Shown piece by piece: positions 25,376-34,933 of a DNA stretch of 64,000 nucleotides. Made by a program: the position numbers and the translations under genes. Numbering within the stretch: the stretch's first letter is position 1; each line of letters starts with the position of its first letter. The DNA comes from Actinomycetota bacterium (GTDB lineage: Bacteria > Actinomycetota > Acidimicrobiia > Acidimicrobiales > Ilumatobacteraceae), in contig JAPLAA010000054.1 of NCBI GenBank assembly GCA_026393475.1, forward strand, positions 45,976 through 109,975, given 5' to 3'. A model generated the notes under the pieces. That model did not search any database, had not been told where the DNA came from, and saw only the letters and a program-made list of their open reading frames with translations.

Positions 25376-26152
25376 TCAGCGCGCCGTGGGCCGCAGCCGC
25401 ACCGACAGGCAGGTGACGCAGCCCTCGAGCTTCACGTACTCGGAGATGTCGACCTCGACCGGCGTGTAGCCGAGGTCGCGGAACAGCTGCGCCGATCGCG
25501 GCGCGTCGGCCGCCATCAGCAACCGGCCGTCGCCGAGCAGCACCACGTGCGCGCCCGACTCCTCGGGCACCGGCAGGAACCGCGGGAAGATCGCGGGGTC
25601 GTCGATCGCCGGCGGGTACCCGATGACGGTGCCGTCGGGCAGCGCGGTGACCGCCGACTTGAGGTGCAGCACCTTGGTGAGCGGCACCGCGATCACGGTC
25701 GCGCCGAGCGGTTCGAGGATCTCCCGGAGCTGGCGGATGCCCTCGCCATTGGTGCGGCCGCCGCGTCCGACGTAGACGGTGTCGCCGATCTTCAGCACGT
25801 CGCCACCGTCGAGCGTGCCAGGTGTGCGGATGCGGTTGATGGAGCACCCGAGGGCCTCCACGACGGGCTCGACGGCGAGCACCTCGTCGGCGCGTTCGTC
25901 GGCACCGGGACGGCAAATGACCGCCACGTTGCGGTACATCAGCACGGTGTCCTCGACGAACACCGAGTCGGGACAATCGGGTGCGGGCGGCACCTCGACG
26001 ATGTCCCATCCCACGTCACGGAGGGTGTCGACGTAGACCTCCCACTGACGGACGGCCAGCTCGAGGTCGACCGGCGTGCGCTCGATGTGGGTGACGAGAC
26101 CCTCGGCCAAACGCGGGCTCGGCCGTCTCACGAGTGCTCTCGTCTGTACCAT
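25376..26152 (-). CDS. Dimethylarginine dimethylaminohydrolase-like amidinotransferase-fold enzyme
   Basis: The 258-residue protein has the pentein-fold catalytic set: CPDSVFVEDT, TPGTLDGGDVL, the catalytic His in KVLHLKSAV and the nucleophile Cys in EGCVTCLSV near the C-terminus. This pattern fits DDAH enzymes, which hydrolyse methylated arginine to citrulline and methylamines. Related arginine-deiminase-like roles cannot be excluded. It is divergent from oleA, with only 30 bases between start codons. Confidence 0.85.
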   Translation of the reverse strand: MVQTRALVRRPSPRLAEGLVTHIERTPVDLELAVRQWEVYVDTLRDVGWDIVEVPPAPDCPDSVFVEDTVLMYRNVAVICRPGADERADEVLAVEPVVEALGCSINRIRTPGTLDGGDVLKIGDTVYVGRGGRTNGEGIRQLREILEPLGATVIAVPLTKVLHLKSAVTALPDGTVIGYPPAIDDPAIFPRFLPVPEESGAHVVLLGDGRLLMAADAPRSAQLFRDLGYTPVEVDISEYVKLEGCVTCLSVRLRPTAR

Positions 26153-26182
26153 GCAGCGAAGGCTATTGAGATCGGAGCACCG

Positions 26183-27244
26183 GTGAGCGAAAAAACCGGC
26201 AAGGCCGCCGCGGGCAACGCGAACGCCGTCTACACCCACCAACGGGCAGGCGTGATCAGCGTCGAAGCCGTCGAGGCACCCGAGGTCGTCACCTCCGATT
26301 GGATCGACGAGCAGCTGTCGGCAACCTACGAACGGTGGGGCATGCGGCCCGGTCTGCTGGCCGAGCTCGCCGGCATCAAGGAGCGCCGCTGGTGGCCCGA
26401 GGGCGTCACCTTCGACCAGGCCGCCGCGCTGGCCGGTCGCAAGGCGATCGAGACCTCCGGTGTCGACCCGAGCGAGATCGGCATGATGATCTCCACCTCG
26501 GTCTGCAAGCACCACCTCGAGCCGTCGGTCGCATGTGCGGTCCACCACCAGCTCGGGCTGCCGCCGTCGTGCACCAACTTCGACCTCGCGAACGCATGCC
26601 TCGGCTTCGTCAACGCGATCCACCTCGCCTCCACCGCGATCGACGCCGGCTTCATCAAGTACGCGCTCATCGTCGACGGCGAGGGCAGCCGCTACACCCA
26701 GCAGGCCACCATCGCCCGACTGCAGCAGGAGACCGCGTCGTTCACCGACGTGTTCGACGAGTTCGCCTCGCTCACCCTCGGATCGGGTGCCGCGGCGATG
26801 GTGCTCGGCAACCTCGACACGCATCCCGACGCCCACCGCGTCGTCGGTGGCGTCGCCCGCGCCGGCACCGAGCACCACACCCTGTGCATCGGCGACCTCG
26901 ACAAGATGACGACCGACACGAAGCGACTCCTCGAGGCCGGCCTCGACCTGGCGCAGGAGGCGTGGAAGGACTCGACCGTCGACTTCGACTGGACGAGCGG
27001 CATGGACCGCTACATCATCCACCAGGTGAGCTCGGTCCACACCAAGCTCATCTGCGAGCGCCTCGGCATCCCGGCCGACTCCGACAAGGTGCCGCTCACG
27101 TACCCGAAGTTCGGCAACGTCGGCCCGGCCGCCATCCCGATCACCCTCGCAGGTGTGCAGGACGAGCTCACCGCCGGCGAGCGCGTGCTGTGCATGGGCA
27201 TCGGTTCGGGGCTCAACACGAGCTTCACCGAAATCGTGTGGTGA
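26183..27244 (+). CDS. oleA: OleA, thiolase-fold acyl-CoA condensing enzyme
   Basis: OleA condenses two fatty acyl-CoA chains head to head to a 2-alkyl-3-ketoacid, the first step of long-chain olefin synthesis. The 353-residue protein has the active Cys in ANACLGF, His in YIIHQVSS, Asn in KFGNVGP and the OleA-diagnostic Glu in HHLEPSVAC, which distinguishes it from ordinary FabH. GTG 26183 is chosen for the AUCGGAG ribosome site. It is followed by oleBC and oleD in the same direction, which fixes the function. Confidence 0.9.
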   Translation: MSEKTGKAAAGNANAVYTHQRAGVISVEAVEAPEVVTSDWIDEQLSATYERWGMRPGLLAELAGIKERRWWPEGVTFDQAAALAGRKAIETSGVDPSEIGMMISTSVCKHHLEPSVACAVHHQLGLPPSCTNFDLANACLGFVNAIHLASTAIDAGFIKYALIVDGEGSRYTQQATIARLQQETASFTDVFDEFASLTLGSGAAAMVLGNLDTHPDAHRVVGGVARAGTEHHTLCIGDLDKMTTDTKRLLEAGLDLAQEAWKDSTVDFDWTSGMDRYIIHQVSSVHTKLICERLGIPADSDKVPLTYPKFGNVGPAAIPITLAGVQDELTAGERVLCMGIGSGLNTSFTEIVW

Positions 27245-27294
27245 TCGGCTGGTGATCGGCTGGTGATGGCGCGCTCGGTCCGGGGCACCCGACC

Positions 27295-29883
27295 ATGAGC
27301 GGACCGGCGCTGCCCTCAGCAGACGACTGGCAGGCGTGGGGTGTCGATCCCTCGTGGTCGCGCACGCTCGACGTGGCATCCCACGACGGCGGGACGCATC
27401 GTTGGCACGTGCTCGAACGCCGACCCACCCGGTCCGAGCGTCCGCTCGGCACGATCGTCTGCGTCCACGGCAACCCCACCTGGTCGTACCTCTGGCACCG
27501 GGTGATCCGCCGGCTCGGCGACCGCTATCGCGTGGTCGCGGTCGATCAGCTGGGCATGGGTTTCTCCGACCGGCTGGCGCCGCGCACGTACGCGCAGCGC
27601 GTGCTCGATCTCGACGACGTGATCGGCGCGCTCGGGCTCGAGGGTCCGCTCGTGATGGTGGGCCACGACTGGGGCGGCGCGGTCGTGCAGGGCTGGTCGG
27701 TCGCGCACCGGGACCGTCTCGCCGGACTGGTGTTGTGCAACACGGGCATCGCCGTGCCGGCGGGCCGCCGGGCGCCGTCGCTCATCCGTCTCGCCGCAGC
27801 CGGGCCGATGACCGACCTCGCGTGCCGCCGCACCCGCCTGTTCGTCGACGGCACCATGTGGTTGTCGTGGCGGCGCATCCCCGCCGAGATGCGGCCCGCG
27901 TTCCGTGCGCCGTATCGCCGTGCCGCCGACCGCGCCGCTGTGCGCGACTTCGTGGCCGACGTGCCCTTCGACGACCGCCATCCGTCGTCGGCCGCGCTCG
28001 CCGACGTCGCGGCACAGCTGCCCACGATCACCGCGCCCGCGCTGTTGGTGTGGGGCGCATCCGACCCCGTGTTCGACGACTCGTTCGCGCTCGATCTCGC
28101 CGCGCGCCTGCCGCACGCCGACCAGCACCGCTTCGATCGGATCGGGCACCTCGCCCCCGTCGAGGCCGATGTGGCGGGGGTGCTCGACGCATGGCTCGCC
28201 GAGCGTGTGCTGCCGTCTGGCCGATCCGAGTCGGCGACCGCGTCGGCGACCGGGCCGGCCGACTCGCTGCTCGATCATCCCGGGTACGTCCCCACCTGGG
28301 CCGCGCTCGACGAGCGGGCCGACGATCCAGCCGTCGCGTTCGTCGACGGGGCGACGGGCGTGTCGACGTCGTTCCACGAACTGCACCAGCGGGTGATGGG
28401 CATCGCCCGCGGGCTCGGCGAGCTCGGCCTCCGACCGGGTGAACGCGTCGCGATGCTCGTGCCGCCCAGCGTCGACCTCGTGGCTGCCGTGTACGCCGTG
28501 TGGCGTGCCGGCGGCGTCACCGTGGTGGCCGATCGCGGTCTGGGCCTCGGCGGCCTCGGCCGTGCGGTGCGCGGCGCCCGGGTCGACTGGGTGATCGGCG
28601 CACCCGAGGCGTTGGCGGCGGCCCGAGCGTTGCGCTGGGCGCCCGGCGCGTACCGCATCTCGACCGGACCGAAGCCGGTGATGGGCGCGGTGGCGACGCT
28701 CGACGACCTCGTCCGTTCCGCCGCGGTGCTCCCGGCGGCTCCGCTGCCCGACGACCCGGCCGCCGTGCTCTACACATCCGGCGCGACCGGTCCGGCCAAG
28801 GGTGTCCGCTACCGACACCACCAGCTCGCCGCGCAACGCGACGCGCTCGCGGCCACGTACGGCATCACCCGCGACGACCGCCTGGTCGCCGCGTTCGCAC
28901 CGTTCGCGCTGTACGGCCCGGCGCTGGGCATCGCCTCCACCATCCCCGACGTCGACGTCACCAAGCCGGGCACGCTCACCGCGGCGGCGCTCGGCGCCGC
29001 GTGCGCGTCGGTGGACGCGACGATCGTGTTCGCATCGCCGGCCGCGCTCGCCAACGTGATCCGCACCTCCACCGGTGTCGATCCGCGGTTCGCCCGGGTG
29101 CGCCTCGCGCTGTCGGCCGGAGCGCCGGTGCCCGTCGCCACCCTGCGCGCCACCGCGGCGCTGATGCCGGCGGCAGAACTGCACACGCCGTACGGCATGA
29201 CCGAGTGCCTGCCGGTCGCCGACGTGTCGCTCGCGACGATCGATGCAGTGGGGCCCGGCCGCGGCGTATGCGTCGGCCGACCCGTTCCGGGTGCCGAGGT
29301 GTTCGTCGCACCGCTCGGGTTCGACGCCGCGACGGCCGTGGTGGCGGTGCCGCCCGGCACGACCGGCGAGGTACTGGTGCGCACGCCCTGGCTGAGCGAC
29401 GGCTACGACCGCCGCTGGGCCACCGAGCGCGACGCCCGGCCGTTGGACGCCGCCGGTCGACGGTGGCACCGTTCGGGCGACGTCGGCCATGTCGACACCG
29501 ACGGCCTGTTGTGGATCGAGGGCCGCTCGGTGCACGTGGTGCACACCGATCGTGGTCCGGTCACACCGGTCCCCGTGGAGGTGGCGGTCGAGCGCGTCGA
29601 CGGCATCGTCCGCAGCGCCGCGGTCGGCGTTGGTCCGATCGGCTGTCAGGTGCTGGTCGTGGTGGTGGAGACCGGTGCCGACGACGACGGCCTCGCGCCG
29701 GCAGCGATCGCCGCCTCGGTCAGGGATGCGGTCAGCGGCGCCGTGTCGCGGCCCGTCGCCGCGGTGCTCCAGGTGGGCACGCTCCCCGTCGACATCCGCC
29801 ACAACACCAAGATCGACCGCACCCTCGTCGCCACCTGGGCCGAGCGGGTGCTGTCCGGCGAGCGAGCGAAGCGCCCATGGTGA
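27295..29883 (+). CDS. oleBC: OleBC fusion: beta-lactone decarboxylase plus beta-lactone synthetase
   Basis: The 862-residue protein joins two enzymes. Residues about 1-305 are an alpha/beta hydrolase of the haloalkane-dehalogenase type: oxyanion motif VHGNPTWSY, nucleophile Asp in GHDWGG and late His in IGHLAPVE. This is OleB, which opens the beta-lactone to olefin and CO2. Residues about 320-862 are an AMP-binding enzyme: P-loop LYTSGATGPAKG and A5 motif TPYGMTE. This is OleC, which closes the beta-lactone using ATP. Natural OleBC fusions are known in actinobacteria. It starts 50 bases after oleA. Confidence 0.92.
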   Translation: MSGPALPSADDWQAWGVDPSWSRTLDVASHDGGTHRWHVLERRPTRSERPLGTIVCVHGNPTWSYLWHRVIRRLGDRYRVVAVDQLGMGFSDRLAPRTYAQRVLDLDDVIGALGLEGPLVMVGHDWGGAVVQGWSVAHRDRLAGLVLCNTGIAVPAGRRAPSLIRLAAAGPMTDLACRRTRLFVDGTMWLSWRRIPAEMRPAFRAPYRRAADRAAVRDFVADVPFDDRHPSSAALADVAAQLPTITAPALLVWGASDPVFDDSFALDLAARLPHADQHRFDRIGHLAPVEADVAGVLDAWLAERVLPSGRSESATASATGPADSLLDHPGYVPTWAALDERADDPAVAFVDGATGVSTSFHELHQRVMGIARGLGELGLRPGERVAMLVPPSVDLVAAVYAVWRAGGVTVVADRGLGLGGLGRAVRGARVDWVIGAPEALAAARALRWAPGAYRISTGPKPVMGAVATLDDLVRSAAVLPAAPLPDDPAAVLYTSGATGPAKGVRYRHHQLAAQRDALAATYGITRDDRLVAAFAPFALYGPALGIASTIPDVDVTKPGTLTAAALGAACASVDATIVFASPAALANVIRTSTGVDPRFARVRLALSAGAPVPVATLRATAALMPAAELHTPYGMTECLPVADVSLATIDAVGPGRGVCVGRPVPGAEVFVAPLGFDAATAVVAVPPGTTGEVLVRTPWLSDGYDRRWATERDARPLDAAGRRWHRSGDVGHVDTDGLLWIEGRSVHVVHTDRGPVTPVPVEVAVERVDGIVRSAAVGVGPIGCQVLVVVVETGADDDGLAPAAIAASVRDAVSGAVSRPVAAVLQVGTLPVDIRHNTKIDRTLVATWAERVLSGERAKRPW

Positions 29884-29894
29884 CCGACCACCCC

Positions 29895-29989
29895 TTCGTG
29901 AGCGAGATGCACCGATACAGCGCATCGCGCGCACGAACGAACGTCGTTCGTGAGCGAGATGCGGCGATATGGCGCACTTCGCTCACGAA
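29895..29989. repeat. Two hairpin repeats between oleBC and oleD
   Basis: Two related copies begin TTCGTGAGCGAGATGC (29895-29937 and 29947-29989). The second is closed by a perfect 10-bp inverted repeat TTCGTGAGCG/CGCTCACGAA; the first by TTCGTG/CACGAA plus inner pairing. Similar hairpins occur at 34827-34921, so this looks like a dispersed REP-like family. Confidence 0.7.
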
Positions 29990-30007
29990 GGGCCACGGGG
30001 GGCGGGC

Positions 30008-30985
30008 GTGAGGGTGTTGGTGACGGGCGGGTCGAGCCTGCTGGCCCGGCGCACGGCCGAGGCGTTGCTCGCCCGCGGCGACGAGGTCGTGATGCTCCAG
30101 CGGGGTGAGGCGCCGATCGACGCGCCGCAGGTGCGCGGCGACGTGCGCGACGCCGATCTCGTGCACCGCGCGCTCGACGGCTGCGATGCGGTCGTGCACG
30201 CGGCGGCGAAGGTGGGCATCGTCGGCTCGTGGGAGGAGTTCCGCTCGATCAACGTCGACGGTACGGCGAACGTGATCGCCGCGGCTCGAGAGCTCGGGTT
30301 GTCGCGGGTGGTGTACGTGTCGACCCCGTCGGTGTCGCACGCCGGGCACTCGCTCGTCGGCGCCCTCGCCGATCCGCCGGTCACGGGGCGCACCGACGCC
30401 CACTACGCCGAGTCGAAGGCGGTGGCCGAGCGGCTGGCCCTCGGCGCCGCGAGCGATGCCCTCCCCGTGGTCGCGATCCGGCCGCATCTCGTGTGGGGGC
30501 CCGGCGACACCCAGCTCGTCGGCCGCATCGTCGAACGGGCACGGGCCGGTCGGCTGGCCCTGGTCGGCGGCGGCACCGCGCTGATCGACACCACCTACAT
30601 CGACAACGCGGCGTCGGCGCTCGTCGCTGCGCTCGACGCAGCGATCCCGGGCGCCACATGCGTCGGCCGGGCGTACGTGATCGCCAACGGCGAGCCACGG
30701 CCGATCCGCGAGCTGATCGAGGGCATCCTCCACGCGGCCGGCGTGACCGCCGAGCCGAAGGTCGTACCGCTGCGGGTCGCGCTCGGCGCCGGGTCGGTCG
30801 TCGAGAAGATCTGGGCGCGGGCGAAGCCCGACGAGGAACCGCCCCTCACCCGGTTCCTCGCGGAGCAGTTGGGCACTGCGCACTGGTTCGATCCGCGGCC
30901 CGCACGCGACGACCTGGGCTGGCGCCCGACGGTCACCATCGACCAGGGCCTCGCGGAACTCGCGGCCTGGTTCGCCACCCACTGA
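30008..30985 (+). CDS. oleD: OleD, NADP-dependent 2-alkyl-3-ketoacid reductase
   Basis: The 325-residue protein is a short-chain (extended SDR) reductase with an N-terminal nucleotide-binding motif. The start VRVLVTGGSSLLAR matches the TGxxGxxG position with Ser-Leu-Leu in place of the usual Gly-Phe-Leu. The catalytic Ser lies in VYVSTPSV and the YAESK motif gives Tyr and Lys. In the Ole pathway it reduces the OleA product to the beta-hydroxy acid used by OleC. GTG 30008 is chosen; upstream codons run into the hairpin repeats. A GATGTC-GCGA-GACATC hairpin lies after the stop (31029-31044). Confidence 0.88.
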   Translation: MRVLVTGGSSLLARRTAEALLARGDEVVMLQRGEAPIDAPQVRGDVRDADLVHRALDGCDAVVHAAAKVGIVGSWEEFRSINVDGTANVIAAARELGLSRVVYVSTPSVSHAGHSLVGALADPPVTGRTDAHYAESKAVAERLALGAASDALPVVAIRPHLVWGPGDTQLVGRIVERARAGRLALVGGGTALIDTTYIDNAASALVAALDAAIPGATCVGRAYVIANGEPRPIRELIEGILHAAGVTAEPKVVPLRVALGAGSVVEKIWARAKPDEEPPLTRFLAEQLGTAHWFDPRPARDDLGWRPTVTIDQGLAELAAWFATH

Positions 30986-31148
30986 TCATCGCGGCCGATC
31001 GACCGACGCCTCGCCGGTCGTCGCCGTCGATGTCGCGAGACATCCCTCACGGTGCGGTCGTGGTCCTGATCGGCGAGCCGCGGGCTGTGACGGAATCCGC
31101 CGGGCGACGGTGGGGTGATCGGGCGTCGCCGCTGGCAGGCTGTCGGGC

Positions 31149-32366
31149 GTGAACCAGTGCGACCTGATCGTCATCGGCGGCGGCCCCGCAGGCGCTGCGG
31201 CCGCCATCGTCGCGGCACGCGCCGGCGTGCGGGTCGTGTTGTTCGAGAAGGGCCCCCACGGCCGCGACAAGGTGTGCGGCGACGGCCTCACCCCGCGAGC
31301 CGTCGCGGCGCTCGAGGAGCTCAAGATCGACCTCTCGCCGGCGCACCGCATCGACGGCCTGCGGATGATCGCGGGCAAGAAGACGCGAGAACTCGCGTGG
31401 CCCACCACCGACCGGTTCCCCAACCACGGTGCGGTGTGGCCACGGCACCGGTTCGACACCCACCTCATCGACGTCGCGATCGAGTCGGGCGCCGACGTGC
31501 ACTTCGAGTGCGAGGCGCTGCCCGAGCTCGAGGGCGACCGTGTGGTCGGCGTTCGGGCCGGCGGTGAGTCGTGGCGTGCACCGCTCACCGTGCTCGCCGC
31601 AGGGGCACAGGGCGCGGCGGCGAAGCTGCTCGGCGCAGAGCGCGACCCCAACGAGCCGTTCGGGCTCGCCATCCGGGCGTACGCACCCACCCCGCGCCAC
31701 GCCGAGCGACATCTCGAGGCGTGCCTGTCGCTGCGCGACGAGCACGGCACCCCGGTGCCCGGCTACGGCTGGATGTTCCCGGCCGGCGACGGCACGGTCA
31801 ACATCGGTGTCGGCGCGCTGAGCACCATGAAGGGCTTCAAGAAGCTCAACCTCAACACCCTGCTCGACCAGTACGCGGCCATCGTGCGCGAACCGTGGGG
31901 CCTCGGCGGCTACCTCGACAAGCCCCGCGCCTGGCGCTTGCCGATGAGCTGTGTGCGCCGCAGCGGACCGGGCTGGCTGGCCGTCGGCGACGCCGCCGGC
32001 TTCGTCAACCCGATGAACGGCGAGGGCATCGACTACGGCCTCGAGAGCGGCATGCTGGCCGTCGAGCAGTTCCTCGCCAACCCCGCGACCGCCCCGGCCG
32101 TGTACGACCAGCTGGTCGGCGAGCGGTTCGACAGCTTCCTGCGCACCGGGCGCAGGTTCAGCTTCCTCATCGGTCACCCCTGGCTGTTGAAGCCGGGTCT
32201 GCGGATCGCGGTGGGCACCCAGGCCGCGGCCGACATCACCCTCGCGGTGATGGGCAACCTGGTCGACAGCCGCACCCCCGGTGCCGCCGGCACCGTGCTG
32301 AAGGTCGCCGACGGCGCGTTGCGTCTGGCCGATCCGTTGCTGCGCCGTACCCGCGCCGCCGCCTGA
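31149..32366 (+). CDS. Geranylgeranyl-reductase-family FAD oxidoreductase
   Basis: The 405-residue protein has an N-terminal FAD fold (IVIGGGPAGAAAA, residues about 7-20), the CGDGLTPRAV motif of geranylgeranyl reductases, and a second FAD motif (GDAAGFVNPMNGEGIDYGLESG). Such enzymes reduce isoprenoid double bonds, for example in menaquinone or lipid side chains. It follows the ole cluster in the same direction after 163 bases; a link to hydrocarbon synthesis is possible but not shown. Confidence 0.85.
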   Translation: MNQCDLIVIGGGPAGAAAAIVAARAGVRVVLFEKGPHGRDKVCGDGLTPRAVAALEELKIDLSPAHRIDGLRMIAGKKTRELAWPTTDRFPNHGAVWPRHRFDTHLIDVAIESGADVHFECEALPELEGDRVVGVRAGGESWRAPLTVLAAGAQGAAAKLLGAERDPNEPFGLAIRAYAPTPRHAERHLEACLSLRDEHGTPVPGYGWMFPAGDGTVNIGVGALSTMKGFKKLNLNTLLDQYAAIVREPWGLGGYLDKPRAWRLPMSCVRRSGPGWLAVGDAAGFVNPMNGEGIDYGLESGMLAVEQFLANPATAPAVYDQLVGERFDSFLRTGRRFSFLIGHPWLLKPGLRIAVGTQAAADITLAVMGNLVDSRTPGAAGTVLKVADGALRLADPLLRRTRAAA

Positions 32367-32433
32367 CCGTCGGCTTCGTACCGCGCGATCCGCTCGCCAT
32401 ATGGTCGGCGTCTTCGACACGTGGGGGTGACCG

Positions 32434-33945
32434 ATGATCTGGGGAGACACCGTCGCCTACTGGGCGCGTTGGCAGGGTGATGCAGTCGCGATCCGGTTCG
32501 GCGACCGAGAACTGACGTGGCGCGAGCTGTCGTCGCGGGCCGACCGCGTGGCAGCAGGGCTCGCACAACTCGGCGTGGGACACGGCGACCGGGTGGGACT
32601 GCTGATGTCGAACCGGCCGGAGTTCATCGAGGTGTACCTCGCTGCCGCCCGGCTCGGGGCGATCGTGGCACCGTTCAACCTCCGCTTCACGCCGCACGAG
32701 CTCGCGTTCGTGGTCGACAACGCCGACGGCGACGTGGTCGTCACCGAGTCGGCGCTCGCCGCTGGGCTGTCGCTCGCTGCCGAACAGCGGGCGCTCACGG
32801 TGATCGACGTCGACGGCGACTCGTACACCGACCTCATGGCGAACGACGGCACCTTCGCCCCGCCGCACGTCGATCCCGACGACCCGTGGTTCATCTGCTT
32901 CACCTCGGGCACGACGGGTGACCCGAAGGGTGCAGTGCTCACGCACCAGAGCTGGTTCTACGCATCGATGGTGCGAGCGCTGCAGGGCGGCATCAACCGC
33001 AACGACAGCATCCTGCTGCCGTTCCCGCTCGCGTTCACCGGTGGCCTCGCGCTGTCGATGGTGGCGCTGTGGAGCGGTGCGACGCTCGTGCTCGAGCCGG
33101 CGTTCGAGCCGGGTCGGGCGCTGCACCTCATCGAGACCCAGCGGATCACGGTGTTCATGGCCGTGCCCACGCTGTTCCAGATGATGAGCCTGCACCCGAA
33201 CTTCGCAGCCACCGACATCTCGTCGATCCGGTGCGCGAGCTCGGGCGGCGCGACCGTGCCGGTGCCGTTGCTGCGCACCTATCTCGACCGCGGCATCACG
33301 ATGACCCAGACGTACTCGCTCACCGAGGTGAGTGCGTCCGGCATCACGCTGCCGTACCACCAGTCGATGGAGAAGGTGGGTTCGTGCGGTGTGCCGGCGA
33401 TGCACAGCCAGGCGCGCATCTGCGATCCAGACGGCAACGAGGTACCGCCCGGGAACGTCGGTGAGATCTGCATCAAGGGACCCGAGGTGATGCAGGGCTA
33501 CTGGCGCAACCCCGAGGCCACCGCGGCCACGTTGCGCAACGGCTGGTGCCACACCGGCGACCTCGGCACGATGGACGCCGACGGCTACTTCTACGTCGTC
33601 GACCGCTCGAAGGACATGCTGATCTCCGGCGGATTGAACGTGTACCCGGCCGAGATCGAGCGTCAGCTGTCAGGGATCGAGGGCGTCGTCGAGCTCGCGG
33701 TCATCGGTGTGCCCGACGAGCGCTGGGGCGAGACGCCGGCGGTCATCGCCGTCACGGATGGTCGACCGCTCGACGGCCGCGCCGTCCTCGATCGCTGCGA
33801 GGGCGTGATCGCCGACTTCAAGCTCCCCCGCTACCTCGTCGTCCGCGACACGCCGTTGCCGCGCAACATGAGCAACAAGGTGCTGAAGGCAGAGCTGCGC
33901 GCCGAGTACGCCGACCTGCCCACCACGTCGGAACCGATCCGGTGA
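32434..33945 (+). CDS. Acyl-CoA synthetase (AMP-forming)
   Basis: The 503-residue protein is an ANL-superfamily ligase. It has a P-loop (CFTSGTTGDPKGAVLTH, about residues 152-168), the A5-like motif TQTYSLTEV, CHTGDLGTMDADGYFYVVDR, and the C-terminal Lys in NMSNKVLKAEL that completes adenylation. It activates a carboxylic acid to its CoA ester; the substrate is unknown. It is followed after 7 bases by an F420-type oxidoreductase, so the two are co-transcribed. Confidence 0.9.
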   Translation: MIWGDTVAYWARWQGDAVAIRFGDRELTWRELSSRADRVAAGLAQLGVGHGDRVGLLMSNRPEFIEVYLAAARLGAIVAPFNLRFTPHELAFVVDNADGDVVVTESALAAGLSLAAEQRALTVIDVDGDSYTDLMANDGTFAPPHVDPDDPWFICFTSGTTGDPKGAVLTHQSWFYASMVRALQGGINRNDSILLPFPLAFTGGLALSMVALWSGATLVLEPAFEPGRALHLIETQRITVFMAVPTLFQMMSLHPNFAATDISSIRCASSGGATVPVPLLRTYLDRGITMTQTYSLTEVSASGITLPYHQSMEKVGSCGVPAMHSQARICDPDGNEVPPGNVGEICIKGPEVMQGYWRNPEATAATLRNGWCHTGDLGTMDADGYFYVVDRSKDMLISGGLNVYPAEIERQLSGIEGVVELAVIGVPDERWGETPAVIAVTDGRPLDGRAVLDRCEGVIADFKLPRYLVVRDTPLPRNMSNKVLKAELRAEYADLPTTSEPIR

Positions 33946-33952
33946 GGCGGGC

Positions 33953-34810
33953 ATGAAGGTCGGCCTGGCTCTCTACTGCAGCGACGAGACGATCCCGCCC
34001 GACGAGCTCGCCGTCGAGGTCGAACAACGCGGGTTCGAGTGCCTGCTGTTCCCCGACCACTCCCACATCCCCACCAGCCGGGTCACCCCGTGGCCCGGCA
34101 GCCGCGACGGCAGCGCACCGATCCCCGAGGTGTACAAGCGGATGATCGACCCGTTCGTCGCGCTCGGCGCGGCGGCCGCGGTCACCACCACCCTTCGCAT
34201 CGGCACCGGTGTCGCCCTGCCGGCACAGCGTGATGCGCTGCAGCTCGCGAAGGAGGTCGCGACGGTCGACTGGCTGTCGAAGGGCCGGATGATCTTCGGG
34301 ATCGGCATGGGCTGGAACGAGGACGAGATGGCCCACCACGGCGTCGCGCTCGCCGACCGGTGGGACGTCGTCGCCGAGAAGATCGCGGCGATGAAGCTGC
34401 TGTGGACCCAGGAGACCGCCGAGTACCACGGGAAGTTCGTCGACTTCGGCGAGAGCTGGGCGTGGCCGAAGCCGACGCAACGGCCGCACCCGCCGATCAT
34501 CATCGGTGGTGGGTGGGGACCGCGCATGTTGCGCCACGTCGTCCGCTATGCAGATGGTTGGCTGCCCGTCTCCGGTCGAGCGTCGATCGCCGATCGTCTC
34601 GCGCTGCTGCACGCCGAGTGCGAGCGTCAGGGCCGCGACCCATCGACGATCTCGATCACCGTGGCGGACGCGAAGCCCGACCTCGACTCGTTCCGCAGCC
34701 TCGAGGCCGAGGGCGTCGAGCGCGTGACGCTGAGCATCCCGGTCGACACCCGCGACGCCACGTTGCGCATGCTCGACCGCTACGGCGAACTGGCGAGAGC
34801 CGCCGCCTGA
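33953..34810 (+). CDS. Luciferase-like (LLM) F420-dependent oxidoreductase
   Basis: The 285-residue TIM-barrel protein starts MKVGLALYCSDETIPPDELA. It has the typical LFPDHSHIP segment, TTTLRIGTGV, GRMIFGIGMGWNEDEM and HPPIIIGGGWG motifs of actinobacterial LLM oxidoreductases (TIGR03619-like), which usually use deazaflavin F420. It is in an operon with the acyl-CoA ligase. The substrate is unknown. Confidence 0.85.
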   Translation: MKVGLALYCSDETIPPDELAVEVEQRGFECLLFPDHSHIPTSRVTPWPGSRDGSAPIPEVYKRMIDPFVALGAAAAVTTTLRIGTGVALPAQRDALQLAKEVATVDWLSKGRMIFGIGMGWNEDEMAHHGVALADRWDVVAEKIAAMKLLWTQETAEYHGKFVDFGESWAWPKPTQRPHPPIIIGGGWGPRMLRHVVRYADGWLPVSGRASIADRLALLHAECERQGRDPSTISITVADAKPDLDSFRSLEAEGVERVTLSIPVDTRDATLRMLDRYGELARAAA

Positions 34811-34826
34811 AGTGTCGATCAACCCG

Positions 34827-34921
34827 TTCCGTGAGCGAGACCCGCAACCGGAGCGGGTGCGGCTCACGGACATCGTCGGTCGGTGAGCGTCACCCGCAGC
34901 GGGTGCGGGTGCGGCTCACGG
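34827..34921. terminator. Two hairpins between convergent genes (bidirectional terminator)
   Basis: TTCCGTGAGC...GCTCACGGA (34827-34870) and a second copy GGTGAGCG...GCTCACGGA (34880-34921) each form a hairpin with an inner CCGC/GCGG stem. They lie between the ends of the F420 enzyme gene and the DinB-like gene. They belong to the same hairpin family as 29895-29989. Confidence 0.6.
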
Positions 34922-34933
34922 AACGACGTCGGG

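Noticed and set aside
27316..29934. 872-codon minus-strand frame opposite oleBC
   Set aside because: Shadow of oleBC; no motifs and biased composition.
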